Shown: positions 1-5,699 of the stretch, piece after piece | Layout: each line of letters starts with the position of its first letter | How positions within the stretch are numbered: the first letter of the stretch is position 1 | The notes under the pieces: generated by a model | Seen by the model: the letters and a program-made list of their open reading frames with translations, nothing else | The model's database searches: none | Told to the model about the DNA's origin: nothing | Translations under genes and position numbers: made by a program | NCBI GenBank assembly: GCA_024279745.1 | Contig: JAJRRE010000175.1 | Coordinates: 1 to 5,699, forward strand | Reading direction: 5' to 3' | Origin: Alphaproteobacteria bacterium | GTDB lineage: Bacteria > Pseudomonadota > Alphaproteobacteria > Rhizobiales > Hyphomicrobiaceae | Length of the DNA: 5,699 nt

Positions 1-1
1 A

Positions 2-130
2 AGCGCATTGCATTTGAACCAGCTATATCAGCACCGCATGATCAAGCGCAACGGCGTTGCAATGGTTCGCGCCAACGCCGTGCCCGGCGCCGCAACCAAG
101 TTGATAGATTATGCTTTGACGAGCGGATAG
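2..130 (+). CDS. 3' end of an unrecognised gene (partial, C-terminal 42 residues)
   Basis: An open frame runs in from the window edge and ends with TAG at 128-130. The visible 42 residues include LYQHRMIKRNGVAMVRAN and end in KLIDYALTSG. The other two forward frames hit stops early (frame 3 at once, frame 1 at 133-135), so this is the most likely coding frame. The gene expected just before trpG in many alphaproteobacteria is trpE, but this tail lacks the GAGIVxDSxPExEYxE signature found near the end of TrpE, so it is probably something else. I do not recognise the family. From memory, Rhodobacter sphaeroides carries an unrelated gene (yibQ) between trpE and trpG, so an insert here has a precedent, but I see no specific similarity to YibQ. 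The stop lies 38 bases before the trpG start, which fits a shared transcript. Confidence 0.45.
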   Translation, partial: SALHLNQLYQHRMIKRNGVAMVRANAVPGAATKLIDYALTSG

Positions 131-160
131 CTTGACGCGGGCTACACCTGTCACCTAAAC
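116..160 (+). promoter_or_regulatory. Possible weak promoter elements before trpG
   Basis: Two TTGACG hexamers (116-121 and 132-137) lie 16 bases apart and each matches the TTGACA -35 consensus at five of six positions. The second is followed, after a 17-base spacer, by CTAAAC at 155-160, a poor -10 match. If used, transcription would begin almost at the trpG ATG and give a nearly leaderless message. This would suit the lack of a good Shine-Dalgarno there. The first hexamer lies inside the preceding coding frame. The -10 is weak, so this is a candidate only. Confidence 0.18.
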
Positions 161-168
161 CTGAGCTC

Positions 169-801
169 ATGTTAGTCCTGATCGATAATTATGACAGTTT
201 CACCTATAATCTCGTCCATTTCCTGGGCGAGCTGGGAGCCCGCTCGACCGTCATTCGCAATGATAAGGCCAGCGTCGATGAAGTGCTGGCGCTGAAGCCG
301 GACGCCATCGTGCTGTCGCCGGGGCCGTGTACACCCAATGAAGCGGGCATCTGCCTTGATTTGATCGGCGCGGCTGGCGGCGACATTCCGGTACTGGGCG
401 TTTGTCTGGGTCACCAAGCCATCGCCCAGGCCTATGGCGGCACGGTCATTCGCGCGCCCAGCCTGATGCATGGCAAACTCTCCACCATCCGCCATAACAA
501 TAAAAGCGTCTTCAAGGGCCTGCCGAAAAGCTTTAATGCAACGCGCTATCATTCGCTGACCGTGGAACGGGGAACGTTGCCGACAGAATTGGAGATCACT
601 GCTGAAACCGATGAGGGCGTGATCATGGGCCTGCGCCACAAGAAGCATTGTGTCCACGGCGTGCAGTTTCACCCTGAATCCATCGCCTCGGAACATGGTC
701 ATGATCTGCTGGCCAATTTTCTGACGCTGGCAGGGTTGCCGGTCAAACGACCCAATGCCAAAACACAATCACAGCCGGCCAAACACGCCGCGCAATATTA
801 G
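169..801 (+). CDS. trpG: Anthranilate synthase component II (glutamine amidotransferase)
   Basis: The 210-residue class I glutamine amidotransferase hydrolyses glutamine and passes ammonia to TrpE to make anthranilate, the first committed step to tryptophan, in the cytoplasm. The N-terminus LVLIDNYDSFTYNLVHFLGE is typical of TrpG/PabA and begins directly at the chosen ATG. The oxyanion segment SPGPCTPNEAG is at 50-60. The nucleophile is Cys79 in GVCLGHQ, and His168 and Glu170 in GVQFHPES complete the triad. YHSL at 127-130 is also conserved. Length is normal; the last 20 or so residues form a variable hydrophilic tail. An in-frame stop at 133-135 limits upstream starts. The Shine-Dalgarno is weak (only GAG three bases before ATG), so translation may depend on coupling to the previous gene or on a leaderless message. 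TrpG and PabA are close relatives, so the protein could also serve p-aminobenzoate synthesis; the trpD and trpC neighbours favour trpG. Confidence 0.97.
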   Translation: MLVLIDNYDSFTYNLVHFLGELGARSTVIRNDKASVDEVLALKPDAIVLSPGPCTPNEAGICLDLIGAAGGDIPVLGVCLGHQAIAQAYGGTVIRAPSLMHGKLSTIRHNNKSVFKGLPKSFNATRYHSLTVERGTLPTELEITAETDEGVIMGLRHKKHCVHGVQFHPESIASEHGHDLLANFLTLAGLPVKRPNAKTQSQPAKHAAQY

Positions 802-802
802 G

Positions 803-824
803 CGCGCCAGCATCGCGCCAGCAT
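803..824 (+). repeat. 11-bp perfect tandem duplication after trpG
   Basis: CGCGCCAGCAT occurs twice head to tail, at 803-813 and 814-824, starting two bases after the trpG stop. It lies in the 55-base gap before trpD. No function is evident; it resembles a replication-slippage duplication. Confidence 0.85.
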
Positions 825-843
825 ATTGAGAAAAGAAGCTCAT

Positions 844-848
844 AAGGA
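844..848 (+). promoter_or_regulatory. Ribosome binding site of trpD
   Basis: AAGGA ends eight bases before the ATG at 857, a good Shine-Dalgarno at normal spacing. It settles the trpD start upstream of the conserved domain and so supports a real N-terminal extension in the protein. Confidence 0.75.
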
Positions 849-856
849 ACCGCCTC

Positions 857-1942
857 ATGTCAACTGCCCCGTCCCAGCCCGGCGCCGCGCCGCAGGCCGA
901 TGCCACACCGCAGACTGATGCCAATGCGCTGAAACCTTATATTGCCCGCGCGCTTGAAGCCGCACTGACGCCAAGTGAAGCGGAAGCTGCTTTCGATGTG
1001 ATCATGTCGGGGCTGGCGACCCCGGCACAGATCGGCGGGTTTTTAATGATCTTGCGCCAGCGCGGCGAATCCATCGAAGAGATCACCGGCGCGGCCACCA
1101 TCATGCGGCGCAAATCAACCAAGGTCAGCGCTCCTGATGACGCCATGGATATTGTTGGCACCGGCGGCGATGGCAAGCATACACTCAATATCTCCACCGC
1201 GACCGCCCTTGTTGTCGCCAGTTTGGGGGTTCCAGTTGCCAAGCATGGCAATAAGGCGCAATCGTCCAAATCGGGCGCGTCGGATGCGCTAGGAGCGCTC
1301 GGCCTCAATTTGGCGGCGCCGGTTGCCAGCATTGAGAAGTGTATTACGCAAGCGGGTTTTGGCTATATGAACGCCCCCAATCACCACGCGGCGATGCGCT
1401 TTGTCATGCCCGCTCGAATTGAACTTGGCGTGCGCACGATCTTTAATATATTGGGCCCGCTGACCAATCCGGCCGGCGTTAAACGGCAATTGACCGGCGC
1501 CTTCTCAAAGGCTCTGATCAAGCCGATGGCGGAAACTTTGCGCGCGCTTGGGTCGACCAAAGCCTGGCTTGTCCACGGTATGGACGGCACCGATGAGATC
1601 TCCATTGCCGGGCCGACCCATGTGGCGGCGCTGGAAAACGGTACGGTTACAGAATTTACCATAAAGCCGGAAGATGCCGATCTGCCCGAACATCCCTTTG
1701 GCCAGATTCTAGGCGGCACGCCGGAAGAGAACACGCAAAAGATCCGCCGCCTGATTGATGGCGATACTGCCGACGATTTGATGGCTTATCGCCATGCGGT
1801 TATGCTTAATACGGCCGCCGCCTTGCTCATTGCCGATAAGGTAGGCACCCTAAAAGAAGGCGCCATAGCCGCTGCGGAGGCCCTGGATAACGGTCGAACC
1901 AGCGCCACTTTGCAAAAAATCGTTAGCATTTCCAACCAGTGA
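857..1942 (+). CDS. trpD: Anthranilate phosphoribosyltransferase
   Basis: This 361-residue cytoplasmic enzyme joins anthranilate to PRPP to give phosphoribosylanthranilate, the second step of the pathway. It shows the full family signature: a helical N-terminal part (about 25-95), the PRPP/pyrophosphate loop GTGGDG (101-106), NISTA (111-115), KHGNKAQSSKSGASD (129-143), NAPNHHAAMRFVMPAR (172-187) for anthranilate binding, GVRTIFNILGPLTNPA (191-206) and VHGMDGTDEIS (239-249) with the acidic metal-binding pair. It is not fused to TrpG. The first 22 or so residues, rich in Ala, Pro, Gln, Asp and Thr, precede the usual family start and contain a degenerate six-residue duplication (PQADAT/PQTDAN). 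The AAGGA site supports the ATG at 857. trpG lies 55 bases upstream, and 88 bases separate trpD from the following hydrolase gene instead of trpC. Confidence 0.97.
   Translation: MSTAPSQPGAAPQADATPQTDANALKPYIARALEAALTPSEAEAAFDVIMSGLATPAQIGGFLMILRQRGESIEEITGAATIMRRKSTKVSAPDDAMDIVGTGGDGKHTLNISTATALVVASLGVPVAKHGNKAQSSKSGASDALGALGLNLAAPVASIEKCITQAGFGYMNAPNHHAAMRFVMPARIELGVRTIFNILGPLTNPAGVKRQLTGAFSKALIKPMAETLRALGSTKAWLVHGMDGTDEISIAGPTHVAALENGTVTEFTIKPEDADLPEHPFGQILGGTPEENTQKIRRLIDGDTADDLMAYRHAVMLNTAAALLIADKVGTLKEGAIAAAEALDNGRTSATLQKIVSISNQ
890..925 (+). repeat. Diverged 18-bp tandem duplication in the 5' end of trpD
   Basis: Two in-frame 18-base units (890-907 and 908-925) match at 14 of 18 positions and encode PQADAT followed by PQTDAN. 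They lie wholly in the N-terminal extension of TrpD, ahead of the conserved domain, so the expansion would not be expected to touch the active site. Confidence 0.6.
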
Positions 1943-2017
1943 CATAAATTCGCTATCAGATTTTCCGACCATGTATCAATAATTTGAGCAATTTCCCTTC
2001 TTTGAGACTGCGGGTTC

Positions 2018-2024
2018 AGGGGGA
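2018..2024 (+). promoter_or_regulatory. Ribosome binding site of the membrane hydrolase gene
   Basis: AGGGGGA ends six bases before the ATG at 2031. It is a purine-rich, well-spaced Shine-Dalgarno and supports that start. The 88-base gap before it is AT-rich in its first two thirds and shows no convincing promoter or terminator. Confidence 0.65.
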
Positions 2025-2030
2025 TCCATC

Positions 2031-4655
2031 ATGGACGGCATAAATGGTACGGGGAGCCAGGCTCCAGGAGGCCAGGCATTAGGAGGCCAGGCTTCGGGGC
2101 CCTCGCCTCGGGAGAAGATCGGCGTCGTCGTCATTCACGGCGTCGGGGAAACTCATGCCGGCTGGATCAATCGCTATTTCGTACCTTTTCTAGAGCGCTG
2201 GTCAGCCTATAAATCCGTGGGTGCGCCTGAGAGCCAAACCAGCCGGCCAGCCCAATCGCTTTATCACGGCGAGCCGCGCCGCCGCTGGTTCAAATGGCCC
2301 CGCTTTGCCAAGCGCGCGAAAGCAGCCAATGAATTGCTACTGGTCCTCGAAGCGCAGGACCGGCCGATTGTCGTGGCGCTTGAAGAAGATCTCGACTTTC
2401 GCAATTTTTGCAAAATCGCCGGCATTGAGGCCTATGCGGATTTACCCGAATATCGAAGCCGGGCGCGTCGCGCGCATCACCGCGATGATCTGATTTACCA
2501 GTTGGGCATGATTGTCGGGTTGGAACCTGCCGCCTCCTGGCTACATCATCTGCATCTTGCCGGGGTCCCGTGCTCCATTGCTTTTGAGCCTGAAAGCACC
2601 GTGCATCAGGTTCGCGATCCTGGTGCCAGCAAGCCCGACGCCACCTGGCAGGCCTATTCGCGCACCTTGCGACTGGACGATAAAGACGCGATCTTAACCG
2701 AATTATTCTGGGTCGATCTGTCCAAGGTCGGTGAGACCAACATTTCGCAATTATCGGCGATGCTGCAGCTCTTCCTGGAATCTCCCTTTGTGCTTGGCAA
2801 TGCCTTTCTCAAGGGTTGCAAGGGCGGCATTCACAGTCTGATCTCCGGGCTCATTAAATCGGCGAACTGGGTCATGCACTGGCCGATTGCCGGGCTCAAT
2901 GTGGCCATTTTGCAAAGCGTGTTTTTGCTCATCCTCGCCCACCAGTTTAATCTTGATATTCTGATCTTTCCCCTTGTTGTTGGCTCGCTGCTGGTGTCCA
3001 TGGTTGGCGGCGTGTTCTTGTTTCGCCGCCTTATTCACCGCCGGATCGGGCTGGCATATCTAGCCATATCGGGCGCCTTCTATGCCGGAATTTTATTGGG
3101 AATTTTGGCTGTGGCATCATACAATGCCGCGGATTTATCCCTGGCGACGCCCGATCACTATTTGATAATTTCCATTCGTCTGGTGCTCATCGCCTGGACT
3201 GTCTGGACCGTGATCTGCGCGGCTGCGGCTGTGTTAATCTGTCTGGTTGCCGTCAAGCGCGTCTTACCGTTTGGTCGGCGCAATATTACCGTGCCGCTGG
3301 CCCGGCCGGCCGCAGCTTTGAGCCTGTCATTAATCCTAGGCATGATGTGGAAGGCGGCGTTATCGGCGCTGTTGTTCATGGTTATTGTCACATTGCAAAG
3401 TACGGCGCAAAGTCCAGGACAAACTTTGAGCGCGGCTGCCAGCATCGTCTCGACACCTGTTTGCAAACCAACCATGACCTTTGCCGAGTTCATGGTGGTG
3501 CCGCACAGTTCGGCGCAATGCGCGCTGACATCGGTTAAATCGCTGCTGCTCTATATCGCTCATATCAACACTATGTCGATTGTGTTGTTTTTGCTGACCG
3601 CAATGATGGTCGTCGGCCTGCGTACGGGCTATATCGCCTGGCGATCTTCTGCATTTTCCGATAATGGGCGCCGCAAAGCCAACAGCCGGTCACGTGCCAA
3701 AAGCCGGGCAAAAAGAAAAACCAAGGCCTTCACTTTGCCCCGGCTGATCGCCAGTCCAGCAATCATAGCCGTCTTATTTGCCGGCGCGGTTTTCAATGCC
3801 GCTGCATTGTTCTTGTTAAATTTCGATAATATCGAATTCGCCGACTGGCTTGCCGAGCAGGCGCAAACGACTTCGGCCAATTCATTCTTGACCGGGCTGT
3901 TATCGATCTTCTTGTTTATTTATCTGCTGCGCCGCATTGCCGAGAAATCCGACGGGGTTGTGCATATCGGCCGCGATCTTGTCGATCACCAATATGACCC
4001 CTCGCCGCGCTCATTCGCCCTGCGCTTTCAACCAGGAGCGCAGTTGACTGGCAATCGCGCCGGCCTCTATCGTCCAAACCGGTTCCAGCGCCGGCAGCGC
4101 ATTCAGCGGCGCCTCGAAGCGCTGATTGACGACGTTATTGTCAAACAGCAAGTCGACCGGCTGATCTTCGTCTCCCATAGTCAAGGCACGGTGATCATGC
4201 ATGACTATTTGATGAACCACGACCAATTGCTACATCCGGCCCATGACGTCACGTCAACCCTGCCGTCGGTTCGCCGCATCGACGTCATGACGCTGGGATC
4301 GCCGCTCTCCCATCTTTACCGGCACTATTTTCATGATTACGACAACCCGCAAAACTTTGACCCCACCCGGCCGCCACTCATTTACAAGGTCCACAGCTGG
4401 GTGAATATGTGGCGGGTGGACGATCCGATTGCCGGCAATGTTGATCTGCTGGCAGAGATTGAAAACATCCCGCTGGGCACTGGCGGTCACACGGATTACT
4501 GGAAAGAGGCGGCTGTTTGCGAGCGCATCTGGCAATTGCTGATCGCCCCGCCTGAAGTGCTTACGCAGCAAAACTATGAAGAAGATCAGGTTCCTTTTAG
4601 CGATGGCCCGCAACCGCAGGCCCCTGAGCCGCCGGAGACCATTGCCGCACAATAA
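2031..4655 (+). CDS. Polytopic membrane protein with split alpha/beta-hydrolase domain, function unknown
   Basis: The 874-residue protein is predicted to sit in the inner membrane. Order: a Gly/Gln/Ala repeat tail (1-25); strand plus oxyanion-type motif GVVVIHGVGE (31-40); a soluble region to about 285 that includes ELFWVDLS (224-231); about eight hydrophobic segments (roughly 287-304, 308-330, 340-364, 376-408, 427-456, 503-530, 573-597, 616-634); then a soluble C-terminal domain. This last carries LIFVSHSQGT with likely nucleophile Ser717, TLGSPLSHLY (754-763), WRVDDPIAG with likely acid Asp797/798, and GGHTDYW with likely His820. A Pro/Gln-rich tail ends it. Arg/Lys-rich loops after segments 2, 4, 6 and 8 put both soluble parts in the cytoplasm, where they could form one lipase- or esterase-like fold. 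Substrate cannot be told. It lies between trpD and trpC, has a good ribosome binding site, and is intact. No tryptophan-pathway role is evident. Confidence 0.88.
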   Translation: MDGINGTGSQAPGGQALGGQASGPSPREKIGVVVIHGVGETHAGWINRYFVPFLERWSAYKSVGAPESQTSRPAQSLYHGEPRRRWFKWPRFAKRAKAANELLLVLEAQDRPIVVALEEDLDFRNFCKIAGIEAYADLPEYRSRARRAHHRDDLIYQLGMIVGLEPAASWLHHLHLAGVPCSIAFEPESTVHQVRDPGASKPDATWQAYSRTLRLDDKDAILTELFWVDLSKVGETNISQLSAMLQLFLESPFVLGNAFLKGCKGGIHSLISGLIKSANWVMHWPIAGLNVAILQSVFLLILAHQFNLDILIFPLVVGSLLVSMVGGVFLFRRLIHRRIGLAYLAISGAFYAGILLGILAVASYNAADLSLATPDHYLIISIRLVLIAWTVWTVICAAAAVLICLVAVKRVLPFGRRNITVPLARPAAALSLSLILGMMWKAALSALLFMVIVTLQSTAQSPGQTLSAAASIVSTPVCKPTMTFAEFMVVPHSSAQCALTSVKSLLLYIAHINTMSIVLFLLTAMMVVGLRTGYIAWRSSAFSDNGRRKANSRSRAKSRAKRKTKAFTLPRLIASPAIIAVLFAGAVFNAAALFLLNFDNIEFADWLAEQAQTTSANSFLTGLLSIFLFIYLLRRIAEKSDGVVHIGRDLVDHQYDPSPRSFALRFQPGAQLTGNRAGLYRPNRFQRRQRIQRRLEALIDDVIVKQQVDRLIFVSHSQGTVIMHDYLMNHDQLLHPAHDVTSTLPSVRRIDVMTLGSPLSHLYRHYFHDYDNPQNFDPTRPPLIYKVHSWVNMWRVDDPIAGNVDLLAEIENIPLGTGGHTDYWKEAAVCERIWQLLIAPPEVLTQQNYEEDQVPFSDGPQPQAPEPPETIAAQ
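2051..2095 (+). repeat. Three 15-bp tandem repeats at the start of the hydrolase gene
   Basis: Units begin at 2051, 2066 and 2081 with the shared core GGAGCCAGGC/AGGAGGCCAGGC. The second and third copies share a perfect 12-base core at 2066-2077 and 2081-2092. Being a multiple of three, they encode a five-residue repeat G-(S/G)-Q-A-x (residues 8-22). The region lies before the first conserved strand and is probably a flexible, variable N-terminal tail. Confidence 0.8.
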
Positions 4656-4659
4656 TATT

Positions 4660-4680
4660 GGGCCGAACAGGCCCCCCTTT
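4660..4680 (+). terminator. Weak terminator-like hairpin after the hydrolase gene
   Basis: GGGCC (4660-4664) can pair with GGCCC (4670-4674) around the five-base loop GAACA, starting five bases after the hydrolase stop. It is followed by CCCTTT, so the stem is short and the T-tract poor. It may cause at most partial termination; reading through to trpC remains plausible. Confidence 0.25.
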
Positions 4681-4686
4681 CATCGC

Positions 4687-4717
4687 GCGCCGGGCTGTTC
4701 TATATCTGGCCCGGTGC
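4687..4717 (+). other. Strong GC-rich hairpin between the hydrolase gene and trpC
   Basis: GCGCCGGGC (4687-4695) pairs with GCCCGGTGC (4709-4717) over nine base pairs with one G-U wobble, enclosing a 13-base AT-rich loop. It is the best stem I see in the gaps. No run of T follows, so it is not a textbook intrinsic terminator. It could act as an RNA-processing or stability element, a pause site, or part of a terminator with the hairpin just before it. Confidence 0.5.
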
Positions 4718-4814
4718 CCTTTGGACTTTACCCTGGACACTGCCTTCTTGGTCTCCATTGATACCGCCCTTTTGATTTTCCATTGGCACTTCCGACGAAC
4801 CAGCGCCCACCGGC

Positions 4815-4854
4815 CCCGTTCAAATCCATGATAGCCCGTTCAAATCAATGATAG
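4815..4854 (+). repeat. 20-bp tandem duplication just upstream of trpC
   Basis: The unit CCCGTTCAAATCMATGATAG occurs twice head to tail, at 4815-4834 and 4835-4854, with one mismatch (C4827 versus A4847). It ends eight bases before the trpC ATG. Each copy carries an ATG followed by ATAG. The second copy includes the palindrome ATCAATGAT (4844-4852). It may be a regulatory element or simple slippage. Confidence 0.9.
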
Positions 4855-4862
4855 ATTGAGCC

Positions 4863-5660
4863 ATGACAGACATTCTCGATAAAATCACCGCCTATAAGCT
4901 GGATGAAATTTCAAAGGCCAAAACTGAAACCTCGCCCAAGAGGATGGCGGATCTGGCCGCAAACGCAGCTGCCGTGCGCCCCTTTGCCGATGCCATGCAG
5001 GCGAAAATAGATGGCGGTGATTTTGCCCTGATCGCAGAAATTAAAAAGGCCAGTCCGTCGAAGGGCCTCATTCGCGAAGACTTCGATCCTCCTGAGTTGG
5101 CACGCGCCTATCAAGCCGGCGGGGCGGCCTGCCTTTCCGTGCTGACTGACACGCCGTCGTTTCAAGGCGCACCGGAATTTCTCACTCAGGCCCGCGCCGC
5201 CTGCACACTGCCGGTGTTGCGCAAGGATTTCATGCTCGATACTTATCAGGTGGCGCAGGCGCGGGCTTGGGGCGCCGATTGCATTTTAATCATACTGGCG
5301 CAGATCGATGATGCCACCGCCGCCGATCTGGCCGCCGCCGCCCGCGACCACAAAATGGACGCCATTGTCGAGGTGCATAACGATAATGAAATGAGCCGCG
5401 CGCTGAAACTGGATTGCCGGTTAATCGGCATCAACAATCGCAATCTGCGCGACTTTACCATTGATCTGGCCACCACCGAGCAGCTCAGCGCGCGCGTCCC
5501 TGACGGCAAAATCGTGATCGGCGAAAGCGGAATATCAACCCCGGCGGATCTGGCCCGACTTGCCCCCTTTGGCGTGAAAAGCTTTCTGGTTGGCGAAAGC
5601 CTGATGCGCCAAAGCGATGTCACCAAGGCCACACATACGTTATTGGCGCGCCAGGACTAA
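4863..5660 (+). CDS. trpC: Indole-3-glycerol-phosphate synthase
   Basis: This 265-residue single-domain TIM-barrel enzyme converts carboxyphenylaminodeoxyribulose phosphate to indole-3-glycerol phosphate in the cytoplasm. The N-terminus MTDILDKITAYKLDEI is the usual one for the family. By homology to characterised synthases the active-site residues are Glu59 and Lys61 in IAEIKKASPSKG, Lys121 in LRKDF, Glu170 in IVEVH, Asn191 in GINNRNL and Glu221 in GESGI; GES(L) at 244-247 helps bind phosphate. Length is normal for a form not fused to TrpF. A stop at 4857-4859 in the same frame fixes the ATG. There is no good Shine-Dalgarno; GAG lies only two bases before ATG. The gene sits 207 bases after the hydrolase gene, with hairpins and a repeat between, so it may be separately controlled. 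The 39 bases after its stop contain GAGG at 5664-5667 but no clear start codon. Confidence 0.97.
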   Translation: MTDILDKITAYKLDEISKAKTETSPKRMADLAANAAAVRPFADAMQAKIDGGDFALIAEIKKASPSKGLIREDFDPPELARAYQAGGAACLSVLTDTPSFQGAPEFLTQARAACTLPVLRKDFMLDTYQVAQARAWGADCILIILAQIDDATAADLAAAARDHKMDAIVEVHNDNEMSRALKLDCRLIGINNRNLRDFTIDLATTEQLSARVPDGKIVIGESGISTPADLARLAPFGVKSFLVGESLMRQSDVTKATHTLLARQD

Positions 5661-5699
5661 GACGAGGTAGCATCCGCCCGTTGATTGATCGGCGCCCAG

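Noticed and set aside
172..768. 198-codon open frame on the - strand across trpG
   Set aside because: It lies wholly antisense to a well-conserved gene, shows no recognisable motif, and long antisense frames are common in codon-biased GC-rich genes.
801..808. GGCGCGCC palindrome near gene ends (also at 5645-5652)
   Set aside because: An eight-base GC palindrome twice in a GC-rich window is easily chance, and the second lies within the trpC coding sequence.
1943..2030. Promoter for the hydrolase gene in the AT-rich gap
   Set aside because: TTGAGC-like boxes are present but none has a credible -10 at 16-18 bases.
2066..2086. Two AGGAGG motifs inside the hydrolase reading frame as alternative ribosome binding sites
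   Set aside because: They are part of the 15-bp repeat and no ATG, GTG or TTG follows at proper spacing in frame.
4254..4652. 132-codon - strand frame across the end of the hydrolase gene
   Set aside because: Antisense to the segment carrying the catalytic motifs; composition looks like a shadow frame and there is no ribosome binding site evidence.
4576..4761. 61-codon + frame overlapping the hydrolase end and running into the gap
   Set aside because: Mostly out-of-frame reading of the hydrolase tail and of the hairpin region; no family features.
5661..5699. Start of a following gene after trpC (GAGG at 5664, TTG at 5681 or 5685)
   Set aside because: Only a handful of codons remain, the start would be TTG at long spacing, and no family can be recognised; moaC, a frequent neighbour, cannot be seen.

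Overview
The window holds the core of a tryptophan-biosynthesis cluster, all on the + strand, in a moderately GC-rich bacterium. The order trpG-trpD-(insert)-trpC, a monofunctional TrpC not fused to TrpF, and the absence of trpB, trpA and trpF from the cluster all fit an alphaproteobacterium. That placement is inferred from gene order and protein motifs, not from a database match.

Layout: 1-130 is the 3' end of an unrecognised gene whose C-terminus does not look like TrpE. 169-801 is trpG (glutamine amidotransferase of anthranilate synthase). 857-1942 is trpD (anthranilate phosphoribosyltransferase). 2031-4655 encodes a large 874-residue membrane protein with the marks of a split alpha/beta hydrolase. 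4656-4862 is a 207-base gap with two hairpins and a 20-bp tandem duplication. 4863-5660 is trpC (indole-3-glycerol-phosphate synthase). The last 39 bases hold no callable gene.

How they work together: TrpG supplies ammonia to TrpE (not in the window), which makes anthranilate. TrpD attaches the phosphoribosyl group. After TrpF action (not in the window), TrpC closes the indole ring. The membrane hydrolase has no evident role in this pathway. Its insertion separates trpD from trpC, which usually sit next to each other.

Most notable are: (i) the membrane hydrolase inside the trp cluster, with its oxyanion-region motif about 680 residues before its nucleophile and about 8 membrane helices between; (ii) a set of small tandem duplications (11, 18, 15 and 20 bp units) clustered at gene boundaries; (iii) the hairpins, repeat and tiny nested ORFs directly before trpC, which lacks a clear ribosome binding site.
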